64,000 nucleotides of DNA from Capra hircus (Eukaryota > Chordata > Mammalia > Artiodactyla > Bovidae). Under the pieces are notes generated by a model, which saw only the letters and a list, made by a program, of their open reading frames with translations, searched no databases and was not told the origin of the DNA. The translations under genes and the position numbers were made by a program. The DNA is taken from the NCBI RefSeq assembly GCF_001704415.2, contig NC_030817.1, positions 35,661,550 through 35,725,549 on the forward strand, in the 5' to 3' direction. Below, one piece after another: positions 33,887 to 46,220 of the stretch; the stretch's first letter is position 1; each line of letters opens with the position of its first letter.

Positions 33887-35209
33887 CTAGCATTGTTGTT
33901 CTGGTGCATCAATCCTGAGTACTCTAACTTTTGATTTATAGTGATATTCCTTCAGATATAATTTCATGGAAGAAGGAATTGGAAGGGCATCAATGCCATC
34001 GTAAGTTGTACAGTTACAAATAACTGTTCTGCATATATGCTGCAGGGAAAAGGGGAAAGTCCGAATTAAAGGAGTGGATAAAAGTGGTTCGAAGAACATA
34101 CAGGCACTCGGGTCCTTATAATGCTCTAGGAGCCCAGTAATGTCAGGCGAATGGAAGACACAAGGATCATGTGCATCAAAGCTAAAGTTGTGATTCCACT
34201 GTTCAATTCTCGCATGAAGAGAACGACTATACCGTCTAAAACTCACGGAGAACAGATAGTCTTCCTGTGCTGAATCTCGCAGTAAAAAGGTGCCTTCTGG
34301 TTTTCCTTCTAGTAGAGCTTCAGCTGCATATTTATCCATAACACCCCAGTAACATGGATTATTATTGATCTGAAGGAGATCTGGTACAAGACAGTGGACA
34401 TAATCAATCTGAGTATGGTACTTGGGAGGTGTTTCCAGTTGCAGGATTTCTTCATCAATTTCCCACTTGGGTTTGTTTCTTTTCCGGGAACTTGTGCAAA
34501 GTGTTATAATTTCATCATCTGAATCCATATCACTATCTTCTATGCTGTTATTTGAAGCCAGGTTCACTATAGAGTCAGTCCCAAGACCACCTCTACCCGA
34601 AGAATTGTTACTGGTTATGACACAGGGCTGAACACTGGTATGTGAGAAGCAGTTGACCTCTTCCATGTTTCTTCGTTGTTTTAGTTGACCATCCCTCAAT
34701 TCACTCTGAGACAAGTCTGTGCTTACCCATTCATCTGATTTGGGACTTATAGGAGCAGTGTGTCGTTTAATAAAATGCCACCTAAAGGCTAAATCTGATC
34801 GAGGTGGGAAAGGACACTTATCTAACATGAGTTCACTGATATGAATTTTTCTTTTAGATGGAAGCCCTGAAGAGTGCCGACTACTACAATTCTTTATTGG
34901 AAAACACTGCCCCACAGCATCTTGCAGTTTCTGTTTAAGAGATCGGCCTAAAAATCTATGCCCACAGGAATGATCTAAATCCAACTCGATAGATGAACAG
35001 CTGTGCTTCCTTTCTTGGCTCCTTAAAGGAACTTCAGTTTTCTCTATAGCACTCACTGTTTCAGCATCTGAACAACTTTCACTCTTTTTTGACCAAGACA
35101 ACTTCTTTCCACTCCACACATAACCATCCTTTCTGTCAGCACTTCGACTCCGGCTAGTTTTGGGCCTTACATCTACATTTTTACTATTACTTTCACTATT
35201 TTCTGCCAT
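33887..35209 (-). CDS. SOCS4: SOCS4, suppressor of cytokine signaling 4 (complete)
   Basis: A 440-residue intact reading frame in a single exon, the same length as I recall for human SOCS4. The long N-terminal region (1 to about 285) is Ser/Arg-rich and carries an acidic SDMDSDDE stretch. The SH2 domain starts at CYWG (286) with the phosphotyrosine-binding FLLRDS motif at 308-313. The C-terminal SOCS box (about 380-433) has a BC box SLQHICRTV from 388 (Elongin B/C contact) and a Cul5 box LPIP at 409-412. Family role: substrate receptor of a Cullin5-Elongin ubiquitin ligase that damps cytokine and EGF-receptor signalling. The start AAAATGG has A at -3 and G at +4. The 5' UTR joins a distant CpG-island exon shared with the WDHD1 promoter. 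Confidence 0.97.
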   Translation of the reverse strand: MAENSESNSKNVDVRPKTSRSRSADRKDGYVWSGKKLSWSKKSESCSDAETVSAIEKTEVPLRSQERKHSCSSIELDLDHSCGHRFLGRSLKQKLQDAVGQCFPIKNCSSRHSSGLPSKRKIHISELMLDKCPFPPRSDLAFRWHFIKRHTAPISPKSDEWVSTDLSQSELRDGQLKQRRNMEEVNCFSHTSVQPCVITSNNSSGRGGLGTDSIVNLASNNSIEDSDMDSDDEIITLCTSSRKRNKPKWEIDEEILQLETPPKYHTQIDYVHCLVPDLLQINNNPCYWGVMDKYAAEALLEGKPEGTFLLRDSAQEDYLFSVSFRRYSRSLHARIEQWNHNFSFDAHDPCVFHSPDITGLLEHYKDPSACMFFEPLLSTPLIRTFPFSLQHICRTVICNCTTYDGIDALPIPSSMKLYLKEYHYKSKVRVLRIDAPEQQC

Positions 35210-35301
35210 TTTAATAAATTGTGCACAAATTCCAGTGTTATAAATAATGCTTTTTCAGTTTTTCCAGTAGAATGTTTCTTCTGGGTACTTTCTGGATGTA
35301 T
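35210..35301 (-). other. SOCS4: SOCS4 5' UTR part of the coding exon
   Basis: The coding exon begins at 35301 after an acceptor (T-rich tract ending CCTTAG, AG at 35303-35302). The 92-nt leader contains no upstream ATG, so the SOCS4 start is the first available in this exon. Confidence 0.75.
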
Positions 35302-35409
35302 CTAAGGAAAAAAAATAAAGATCATTAACTGTCTGTCATTAACATTGCATAGTGTATATATCAAGTCCCAATTATATACAAGATGAAAAGGGATAGTTAA
35401 TACACTTTT

Positions 35410-35495
35410 TTTTGGTTTTTAAAAAATTAATTTATTTTAATTGGAGGCTAATTACTTTATAATATTGTAGTGGTTTTTGCCATAGATAATTAATA
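35410..35495 (-). mobile_element. ruminant L1 3' end, antisense
   Basis: TTTTAATTGGAGGCTAATTA and TTTATAATATTGTAGTGGTT are the antisense tail of bovid L1. Confidence 0.75.
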
Positions 35496-35796
35496 TACTT
35501 TTCAAAAAAGTACTGGAAATGTTGGAAGGCAGTTCCAAGATATTTTGTTCTCATTTAAATAAACTACTTTACCATATACTAATAATTCTATAGTGCCATT
35601 GAGTCAACAATCTGAGTTTCTTTCCCACAGCTAGTTGTCAATGTGAATCAAAAAAGCTAAGCATCCTGTCAGCCAAAATGTATGTCTGAAATGTGAATAA
35701 TTTGTGGTTTATTTTTTAATTTCACAGCAGACCAGGGAATTCTTTGTCAGAGATGAGAAAACTATGAGCTGGTATTTAACGATCACTACCCTCCTT

Positions 35797-35939
35797 CTGG
35801 GTTCAATCCATGGGTTGGGAAGATTCCTTGGGGAAGGGAAAGGCTATCCAACTCTGGTACTCTGGCCTGGAGAATTCCATGGACTCTACAGTCCATGGGA
35901 TTGCAAAGAGTCAGACATAACTAAGCGACATTCACTTTC
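35797..35939 (+). mobile_element. 5'-truncated Bov-tA with 9-bp target duplication
   Basis: ACCCTCCTT at 35788-35796 and 35940-35948. Confidence 0.85.
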
Positions 35940-35948
35940 ACCCTCCTT

Positions 35949-36172
35949 GTAGGCTTCCTCAGTGGCTCAGTGGTAAAGAATCTGTCTGCAATGCAGGAAA
36001 TGGGTTCTGTCTGCAATGGGTTCGATCCCTGGGTCAGGAGGATCCCCTGGAGAAGGAAATGGCAACCTGCTTCAGTATTCTTGCTGGGAAATCCCACAGA
36101 CAGAGGAAGCTGGCGGGCTATAGCCCACAGAATCAAAAGAGTCAGACATGATTGACTTAGTGACTAGACAAC
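35949..36172 (+). mobile_element. Bov-tA SINE with small internal duplication
   Basis: Sense Bov-tA directly after the previous one; TCTGTCTGCAATG occurs twice (35979 and 36007), a short duplication in the tRNA-derived part. AC-rich CAACAACAACAAC tail. Confidence 0.85.
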
Positions 36173-36849
36173 AACAACAACCTTTCTTCTCTCTCATTTT
36201 CTTTTCTACTGATTGAAAATATGAATAATTTTAAGTTATAAAAGCTGTTAAGAATTTATTAAATAAATAATCAGCACTGAACAGTAGAAACGTCATGCAA
36301 GAATTCCTAACGTAATTTTTGTCAACTCATTTAAATATTTGGTCAATTTCACTATTAGTCTACATAGTGTGTGGAAGATTTGGAATTGGATAAAAATTTG
36401 TTATTTTACACATACACACACACACTTATATATTCTTCCTGATAATTTCAAAACAACAAACAGATAAAGTTCTATAGGGCAATGCCCTTCCTATGAAATT
36501 GGCTAGATACCCTAAAATTTATAATGTAAACAAAATTTTAAGAATAATAATAATGATCGGTCATAGATAAAAACTACTTAGCTATTCTTAGATGGAATAA
36601 GATTTAAGTCCAAGTTTGGGGGGAGGGATTCTATAATCTCAAGTATTTTATAAATGGATATTGAATTTTGTGATTAAGACAATCAGTTGTACTCAATATT
36701 CTCAACCATCCCAACAGTCAAGAAAATGTTGAGAGCTACCAGAATCCATTTTCATAGCAGTGGAGTTTGAAATAAGCATCTGCAGTGACAAATATGATTG
36801 GGATGGGCTTAAAGGTATGAACTAATGATAAAGGCTTGCCATATAAAGT

Positions 36850-37047
36850 TGCTGTTGTTTAGTTGCTAAGTTGTGTCTTACTCTTTGCAACCCCATGGAC
36901 TGTAGCCCGCCACAGTATTTTCTAGGCGAGAATACTGGAGTGGGTTGCCATTTTCTTCGTCAGGGGATCTTCATGACCCAGGGATCGAACCCACACCTCC
37001 TGCATTGGCAGATTCTTTACCACTGAGTCACCAGGGAAGCCCTTGCG
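36850..37047 (-). mobile_element. Bov-tA SINE with 9-bp target duplication
   Basis: ATATAAAGT at 36841-36849 and 37048-37056. Confidence 0.9.
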
Positions 37048-38639
37048 ATATAAAGTACCTGATTACTAAACAAAGAATAGCATCAGGTGATTATACTTAT
37101 TATTTTGATTTAGTGAGCTCACTGGTACATAATCATTTTAAATTCACAGAGAAAAAATATTTTAAAATCTAAATTTGAAAGAAACATCATCACTTAGTAT
37201 ACCAAATTATATTTAACAATATGCTTTGGTTGTTCATTGACTAAATTTCACTGAACAAAAATAAACAGGCAGAAGCTACAGAATATGAAGAATATGAAGT
37301 CATTGATCAGAAGAGTCTCTTATTACTAAGAGCTTATACTTACACTTTTCAAGATTAAAAAAATTAAATAGGAGCCCCAAGCATTTTTTTGTTAATACTA
37401 CATACTTTCAACTTTTTTATTCAATGTGATAATGTGAAAAGTATATTATGTAAGATTTAAAATATCTAGTGTTTTTATTTACTTTAAAAATATTAAAAGA
37501 GCAGATTATTAATTTTAAGGTCAACTTTACTCCACTGCATATAAACATGCTCATCTTCCTTTATTTGTTATCAGAGCTAATTCCACACCTCTGCTCTTGA
37601 TGACATTTCCATCTTTACCAGGGTCTGTTTCCATCACTCTTCAAAAACAACCAAGTCTCCTATAAACTCTTCTAGTGATTCCAATACTTTCTTTAGTTAT
37701 AATTGCTGCTATCCATATTAAATTTCTTAATGAATAGCTGGTTCCCCCTCAAAAAGAAAATAGCTTTGGTTTTTTTCTAATTATAAAAGAAGTAATGATG
37801 CAGTTTAAAAATGGCTAAGTGAAAATCTTTTTGCTCCACCTTTCTCTCAGAAGTCAGCCCAAAACAAGGGAAAATGAGCAATAAGAACACAAATCTCATC
37901 TTCAATGAAACTGTCACGTATCTATAACCTGAGTGACAAAATACAAGGACAGAAAACGAACAGAGGAGCAATGACTGACTCAACAGTGGAGAGGTTGGTG
38001 ACACCAGGCACAGAGGCAATGCTGATGAGAAGACAACGGAGCAGGCAAAGTCCAGGACACTCAGAGGCACCAGATTCTACAGAAAGTGTGTATGGAGAAC
38101 AGGTCAGAAACATGGGGAAGCAGGTTGAAGATTTGTGTTAGGGCAGTTAGATCTCTCTGGTTCTTACTCTCATACTTAGAGGAGACAGGATTTTATTATT
38201 TGGAGAAATTGAACCAGAAAGGCTCAAGACTTTGGATACCAGGCATAGTAAGGATAGATGGGAGGCCTGGAACTAAAATCAGAAAGTTTCCTGCTCCATT
38301 CTTCCATCCAGCTTCCAGAATTCCAGTGGTCAAACTTACACCTCCCTAATAAGAGATTGGACAATACTAAACTGGAGAAACAGAATAACCAAAGAGAAAG
38401 CATCTACAGATTCTGGTAGTTGGAAATCCTCCAATAAAAAGCTGGAGGGCCACCCAGGCATTCTGTAAGGCTCATCCATCCATAAGCCATGCCTACTTAC
38501 TTATACTTTCAGACAGCATTGTTGTGCTTCATTTATAACAGGTCACTAGACTTTTGAGGAAAGCCTTTAAAATAAACAAGTTACTAAGACACAAAGAACT
38601 TGGAGGAAAAAAGTAACCATGAAAGTAATAAAAAATAAA

Positions 38640-38800
38640 ATAGATTTTGTACTAGCCATATGACCTTAAAACCTCAGTTTCTTCATCTGTAAAATGGAGA
38701 CACTGATGCTATATATTTCATTAGGCTGGTAGGAATTAAAAGAAATAAGGTATGTAAAATACATATGTAGCTCAGATTCTAAATGGAGCAAGTAAACGAT
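38640..38800 (+). mobile_element. MIR SINE
   Basis: ACCTTAAAACCTCAGTTTCT and CATCTGTAAAATGGAGACAC are diagnostic MIR phrases. Confidence 0.75.
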
Positions 38801-39472
38801 AAAGGTTAACATATTTCTTTTTTAAAAAAGAAACAGACATTACATATGTTGTTTTATTATAGCACCCAAGACAGTTAAATAGAAATAGTTCATAAGTAAA
38901 GAAATCACTGAAATACCTCTGTCTCTAGCCCAATGCTAACTATAAAGTTTATGAGCACATATAACTTTCAGGATGATAGCTAATATTTCAAAATAAAAAA
39001 GGATTAATAAGCTAGACATAGCTAAAACTCAACAGACTATGAAGTATGAAGCTAAGAACAATTTGACGTTTTCCACCAGAGAACTGACTTCCAGCCTCAC
39101 TCAAAACAAGTTTAAATGCTAACATAATAGATTTATTTTGGCAAGGCTTACCAACCTGTACATAATAAGAGTAATCAATCAAGTATCTCTGGATTTTAGG
39201 TTAATTGTTCTTACATATACTAATGCTACAGGTATCCAAAAAATAAAGTGAAAAATACCATTGTCCTAGATGAATTTTCCATACCTGTACTTGAAGAGTT
39301 AATGAACAGAAAATCTTCTGACTGGTTATCTTTTGATATCTAAGCACTATAGCCTTATATAAATCTTACATAGCTATTCTTTTAACAGAAGACTCAGTTC
39401 ATGCTTCAGAAGTTGCACTTTTTATAAACTGTTATGGAAAAAGATATATTTGGTAAAATGTACCATATCAAT

Positions 39473-39679
39473 GGGTTTCCCTTGTAGCTCAGTGCGTAAG
39501 AATCTGCCTGCAGTTCAGGGGACCCGGGTTCAGTCCTTGGGTCCCCCCTGCAGAAGGAAATGGCAACCCACTCCAACATCCTTGCCTAGAAAAATCTCAT
39601 GGACACAGGAGCCTGGTGGGCTGCAGTCCATGGGGTCGCAAAGAGTTGGGCACGACTGAGCGACTAACACTTAATTTCT
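39473..39679 (+). mobile_element. Bov-tA SINE with 12-bp target duplication
   Basis: TACCATATCAAT (39461-39472) and TACCATATCGAT (39680-39691), one mismatch. Confidence 0.9.
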
Positions 39680-40067
39680 TACCATATCGATATATTGGCA
39701 GAATGTCACTTAATGTTGTAGTCTTCAAAGCAGGAAGAAAATTTAACTTCTACTTATACTTGTCTAAAAATTAGAAAGCTCTATTAATATTGAATATATG
39801 ATTGGCAATGTTCCCATTACTCATTGTGAGATGGGTACTTGTCTGATGAGGTGCTGTTCTGGGGGGAGGAATGGGAGCTCCAAAAAGCTAAGTACTTGAC
39901 GGCAACCCTCTCCATTTCTTTGTGTACTTTTAGTGGATCACAACTGCTTCTATGTTGTTGGAATACATTTGTGGATTATATTATCTTACATAAGAGAATC
40001 TTTACAATACTTGTGAATAGACATGACCATGGAAATTCTATAACACCAAGTTTGCTAGTTATCTCAG

Positions 40068-41104
40068 GGCAGAGTTCCATCACTCAGTTGTTTCCAACTC
40101 TTTGTGACCCCATGGACAGCAGCATGCCAGGCTTCCCTGTCCTTCACCATCTCCCAGAGCTCGCTCAAACTCATGTCCACTAAGTCAGTGATGCCATCCA
40201 ACCATCTTATCCTCTTTCGTCCCCTTCTCCTCCTGCCTTCAATCTTTCCCAGCATCAAGGTCTTTTCTAATGAGTCAGCTTTTTTTTTGCATCAGGTGGC
40301 CAAGTAGTGGCTTCAGCATTATTAGTTCTTCCAATGAATATTCAGGACTGATTTCCTTTAGGAATGACTGGTTTGATCTCCTTGAAGTACAAGAGACTCT
40401 CAAGAGTCTTCTCCAACACCCCAGTTCAAAAGCATTAATTCATCAGCGTTCAGCCTTTTTGTGGTCCAACTCTAACAACCATACATAACTACTGGAAAAA
40501 ACATAGCTTTGACTAGACGCACCTTTGCTGGCAGAGTGATGGCTCTTCTTTTTAATACTCTGTCTAGGTTTGTCATAGCCTTTCTTCCAAGGAGCAAGCA
40601 TCTTTTAGTTTCATGGCTGCAGTCACCATCTGCAGTGATTTTGGAGCCCAAGAAAATAAAGTCTGTCTCTGTTTGCACTCTTTCTGCATCTATTTGCCAT
40701 GAAGAGATGAGCCATGATCTTATTTTTTTGAATACTGAGTTTTAAGCCAGCTTTTTCACTCTCCTCTTTCACCTTCATCAAGAGGCTCTTTAGTTCTTCT
40801 TTGCTTTCTGCCATAAGGGTGGTATCATCTGCGTATCTGAGGTTATTGATATTTCTCCCGGCAGTCTTGACTTTGGCTTGTGCTTCATCCAGCCTGGCAT
40901 TTTGCATGACATACTCTGCATATAAGTTAAATAAGCAGGGTGATAATACATAGCCTTGACATACTCCTTTCCCAATTTTGAATCAGTCTGTGGTTCCATG
41001 TCCAGTTCTAACTTGCTTCTTGACCTGCAAACAGATTTCTCAGGAGGTAGGTCAAGTGGCCTGGTATTCCCATCTCTTTAAGAATTTTCCACAGTTTAGC
41101 TGCT
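40068..41104 (-). mobile_element. BovB LINE, about 1 kb, carrying the reverse-transcriptase YADD region
   Basis: Antisense BovB from its 3' tail (40075) to ORF2 RT sequence. The minus-strand frame at 40623-40907 includes NINNLRYADDTTLMAESKEE, the RT catalytic YADD, followed in another frame by FIFLGSKITADGDCSHE. Frameshifts separate the pieces, so it is inactive. In the SOCS4 sense orientation. Confidence 0.92.
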
Positions 41105-42869
41105 AATATTATAAGACAAGTTATGTATTTTTTTTTCCAAAATGACAAGTGTTCTTAGTTTGATGACCTTTATTGGGATAATAAGCAGCTCTGAGAAGTT
41201 ACTTAGCAGATACATTAAGAAAAAAGGCAAAACAAAATATTTCACTGGCTATTCATGGTTTAGGTAACATCAGAATTACTACTGAGAAAGTAACTGCTTT
41301 AAAAAAAAAGGCTATGGAGAGATCTTTTTAGAAAAAGAAAATATTCAGAATTTCCTTCAATATTACATGATTTTGTTACAATAATGATAAAAATGTATTG
41401 TATAAACTCTTGCATCTTTACACTTAAACACATGACAGAATATCTAATCTCTTCTGAAAGTTGCATTAAACCAAAATTCACAAAATTAAAAAACTCAATT
41501 ACATTTCTCTCAATAAAAATAACATTATTAATTTTTAGTGAAAAAAATCTATTTTTAAAGACTAAAAATGAGTTTAAAAAAACGTTTTGGTGTCTTGCCA
41601 AACGTTTGTCTATACACATAAAGTTTGAATGTTAAAAAACAGTGTAAGGTTGTGAATCTGAATGAGTCCCCTCAACCCCATAATTAATAGTTGGAGCTTT
41701 ACATAAACTTTGTAAAAATGAAGTAGAAGATGAGCTACAAAATGAAAAAAAAAAACCAGTGGCTTTACTACCATTTTTATGTAGTATAGAAATCAAAGAT
41801 GATATCTTGAAAAATGTTGACACATCAACAGTCTTTGTTAGTAACTGCAAAGAAGCTTTTCTTTTTTTAAGAGAGTGAAAAAACCACTTGGGAGAAGACT
41901 GCTTTGACTCTTGATTCAACAATTAATTTTTTATGAAGGCATCTAAGTTACAATACCTTGGGGACTACACAGTGACATTTTTAAAATTATTATTTCTTAA
42001 TGAGGAAGTGGCAAGTGTCTAAAGTAAGTTGATATAAAAAGCCTTTTTCAAGAAATCAAGTTCCCAGATTCACTAGCCATTTGATCCCAGGTTCTACAAT
42101 CAACTGCACAGATAGTGATAAAAGACTGAATACCCAAAGTGACCATCCTAGACTAACAACAGATTTAAATGACATTTAGTTAGTTCTCTTGAATAAGGCT
42201 GGAAAGATTAATTTGAAAAATTCAAATTTCCATTGAAAACTGTTGTAAAAGTAAACAAAGGGTTAAACTTCATTTATCTAGAAACTTCATTTGTATTCTC
42301 TATGATGTTAGATAACAGAGGATTATTGTATATATTGATTAGTCGTTGAACTACTATGTCCACAATGCTGACAGCTACTTAGGACCAGAATTCATCTAAG
42401 TATTAAATTTGACCTTATAAAGAATAATATACTATATAAAGAATTCACAGCTAAAGTATTATTCTGGTAGTATTTTCCTTATTAAATCTATTATTCCAAA
42501 GTTTACCTGCTATTATGTGTCCCAAAACTCCTTGATTGCATTCTTATCATAGTCCATGATATTTAAATTGGATTCTGTGGGTCAGAGTCCTTGATATTTG
42601 ATGATAGGCTAATATTTGAGTTGGATTCTAAGGAAACACTTAAGAGTCCACAAATGGAATATACTGGATAGTACACGACAGATAAATTACTCAGAATGTT
42701 AATCAAAAAACATGAAAATTTTTTTTCAAATGTTTAAGTGAGAAACATCTCTGAACTATAAAGTGCTTTTTTCTCATTACAAAAGCAATTTTCCAGTAAA
42801 TATTTTGAAGTACCTCCTTTTCAATGCTAACAAGCCATGGCTCAGGGGACTTAACTGATTTGGAAAAAG

Positions 42870-43083
42870 AGAAAAGTGAAAGTGAAGTCGCTCAGTCATG
42901 TCCAACTCTTTGCAACCCCATGGACTATATCCTACCAGGATCTTCTGTCCATGGAATTTTGCAGGCAAGAGTACTGGAGTGGGTTGCCATTTCCTTCTCC
43001 AGGGGATCTTCCTGACACAGGGATTGAACCCGGGTCTCCCACACTACAGGCAGATGCTTTACCCTCTGAGCCACCAGGGAAGT
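42870..43083 (-). mobile_element. Bov-tA SINE
   Basis: Antisense Bov-tA from AGTGAAGTCGCTCAGTCATG to CTGAGCCACCAGGGAAG; separated from the next BovA2 by about 38 bp. Confidence 0.88.
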
Positions 43084-43121
43084 AAACACACACAATGATT
43101 GGCTCCACTATACCCCTTCTT

Positions 43122-43390
43122 GGAGAAGGCAATGGCAACCCACTCCAGTACTCTTGCCTGGAAAATCCCATGGACGGAGGAGCCTGGTAGGCTGCGGTCT
43201 ATGGGGTCGCTAAGAGTCGGACACAACTGAGCGACTTCACTTTCATTTTTCACTTTCATACATTGGAGAAGGAAATGGCAACCCACTCCAGCGCTCTTGC
43301 CTGGAGAATCCCAGGGACGGCAGAGCCTGGTGGGCTGCCGTCTATGGGTTTGCACAGAGTCGGACACGACTGAAGCGACTTAGCAGCAGC
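43122..43390 (+). mobile_element. BovA2 SINE (dimer) with 12-bp target duplication
   Basis: ATACCCCTTCTT (43110-43121) and ATACCCTTTCTT (43391-43402). Both monomers complete; well conserved, so probably young. Confidence 0.92.
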
Positions 43391-44199
43391 ATACCCTTTC
43401 TTCCTTTCTCCAAACGTTCTTAATTTCCTACATTTTGCTTATACCAGTGTTCCCCAATCTGAACTTCTGTGTACACTAGTGCTAGAAGGTATTAATACGT
43501 GTTCTATAGAATTGGAAGTTTCATTATCAAACAAGTTTGGAAATCACTTCCCCACTGAAAGATAGCAAAAGGTTAAGAAACCTGATTAGGCCACAGTTTC
43601 CTATATTTAACTCAAAGTAAACACTTTTTGTGGAATAAACTGTGGGAGAAACATTAACCTGGGCTAACATTAAAATGAATGTACATCATGGGTATGCAAG
43701 CTAAAGAGAAATGTCTAGGACCAGTCACTGAAGAGGGTTAATCTAGAGTGAAGAGGGAACAGAAAACTAACGGCTGGCACTACAAACTTATAAAAGCACA
43801 AAAACCGTAACAGGATTTTAGAAACCAGAAGCTTAAAATACCTGATTGTGACTCTCAGAGAATAAATTGGATTGTACAGATGTATTTTGTCCTTTCAATT
43901 TATAGTTTTTTAATTATAAAAATAATATATGCATATTATAATATAGGAAACATTCAGGCAGGTTCAAAAAGGAGGGGAAAAGATGGTAATTCAATTACCT
44001 AGAAGTAATCAATTTAGACATTTTGGCCAATTTCCTTGCAGTCTTTCTTCCTATGAGTGTAATCTGGTCTAAAGAGAAAGTTTTTAAGTTTTAAAGGTCC
44101 CTAAAAAATTAACAATCTAGTTTTTGACTATATCATATTAAAAAATGAAGCATGGTGCAGATGAAGCAGCATGAGTTGCTGTTCATCAAGCTGATCATC

Positions 44200-44345
44200 A
44201 AGCATGATCTAAAATTCAGACTTTGTTGCTTACTAGCTGTCTCTCCTGATTTTTAAAATCTCATTCAGCTTCAGTGTTCACATTATTAAATCTGGATAAT
44301 GCCAGCTGCCTCATGTTTTTACTGCCAGGGTTAAAATGTATGAAA
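44200..44345 (+). mobile_element. MIR-like SINE
   Basis: TTGTTGCTTACTAGCTGTCT and AAATCTGGATAATGCCAGCT follow MIR order; divergent. Confidence 0.55.
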
Positions 44346-44877
44346 ATAGCATACATTGAGCTTAATGAGAATATGTATTACATTCTGCAATATGTTATGT
44401 TTTCTCAGAACCTTCCATGTAAAATAAGCTAATTTCAAAAAATAAGAGCTAGGAAAGTGGCAATAAGGAAAAAGAATGAAAGGAAACAGGCTACATAAAA
44501 GGCTAGAAAATCCACTCAAAAACATATCTCAAAAATCTGAGGCTGAAGATGCTTCATCATTTCTGAAATATCATAAAGCTCTTTTTATTACTCCTGATAT
44601 TAAATATGCTCTTTTAAAAAAAGTTTTTAAGTTTCAAATTCTTGAAAAATATTATGAGTATAAATAAATCAATTTCAACAGAAACAGTAGGCAAAGCGTT
44701 TTTTTTTTTACTGATCATAGATTCTTCTTTTCATGGCTTTATGATAATTATATATGCTTACATTTAAGCCTAGGTAACAAGTTTTACATACAAACTAGTA
44801 TAATGTTATTCTAGACTTAAAATTGCCTTCATATTCTGATAAAACTAAATTCTAAGTTTTATGGCAACAGTTATGAC

Positions 44878-45075
44878 TTGGAGAGGCAGTCTGGCAGACT
44901 ACTTGGATCAGAAGTAAAAGATCTATTTCTAGTTCTGACACATGGTTAGGTGTGTGACTTTTGACAACTCATCACCTTACTGAGCCTTGATTTTTTTTAT
45001 TGATAAAACAATGATTATATCTATTTTGTTGTGGTAAGGATCCACTGTCATTGTAACAACACAGGAGTCAAATAC
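44878..45075 (+). mobile_element. MIR SINE
   Basis: TAGTTCTGACACATGGTTAG, GTGTGACTTTTGACAACTCA and GTGGTAAGGATCC match the sense MIR order. Confidence 0.6.
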
Positions 45076-46054
45076 TAGCTGTCTTTAGCCAGCGGAATTG
45101 GGTAGGTTGAGAGAAGGTCTTTCACTGTATTCCCTTTAATACCTTAAAAATTTTTATGTATGCAAGTATTATTTACCCCCAAAATAAATTAAATAGGCTG
45201 GTAAGCTTGACACTTTCAGAGATATAAAAATCTTCAGATTTCTAAACTGTCTTCAATATTTTTTTTACTCTGTTCTCAGTTTTGTTATTACTCTCTTCTT
45301 CTAACCTTATCTTTCATAAGATTAATAATTTTTATATCAAATACATATTTTATTAAAAAGGAGTTTAAACATTCCTCCCATAAGGCAATATTGATATGCC
45401 TCCTGGATAAACTAAGATTATGTGATATTATTATTATATAGGTCATACTGCCACAGTAGAATGGTAATATACTCATGTTTTCTTACCCTATTGTCCTTGA
45501 GAACAACAATATTTGTGAGCCTAAGGGTAGTATGAATGGTCACCACAGAGCAAAGCTAACTAACCTTCACTGCAGTTGAAGCTGCGACCTTGGCATCATT
45601 TTCAGTGAGTTCATTTAGCTATCCACTCCTGTGAAACATGCACTGCTATGATAAATTCATTTGGAAAACTCTGACAGCCACATAAGTGGCAGACTGCAAC
45701 ACTGGTTTCTTTTTAAAAATCTATATTATCTTAAATAACCAGGCAATTTTTTACTAAGATTCAAGTTATACACATTTCATTACCAAACTATTGTCTTGTA
45801 TGTATTATCTGAATGTTTGTTTCCCTCAACAACATCATGAATTAATTGAAGACATTAAAATTTTTGTTTTTAAAATTTGACTGAAAAATGGAAATGTGAA
45901 AACACATTGGCAAAAGCAATACACCTTTTAATGTTAAAAAAATTTTACTGAATAGTGATTCAAACTCCATTTTGAATAAACCATTAAATGCCCACCCAAA
46001 GTACCCCATTAATAACACAAGACAATTACTTTTTACATTCATGAGTATCTTCTA

Positions 46055-46220
46055 TGTACTATAACAGTTCTATGGAAATAGGTGTCATCTTCATTTTAGA
46101 GATGAGGAATCTCACATTCAGAAAAAGTAAAGAAGCATATTCAAGGTCACACAACGAGTAACTGTGAGAGTCAAAATTAAAATCTAGGTTTGTTCAGCTT
46201 TAAGGCCCAAGCTTATTCCA
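46055..46220 (-). mobile_element. MIR SINE
   Basis: TTTAGAGATGAGGAATCTCA and CAAGGTCACACAACGAGTAA are antisense MIR core. Confidence 0.75.
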
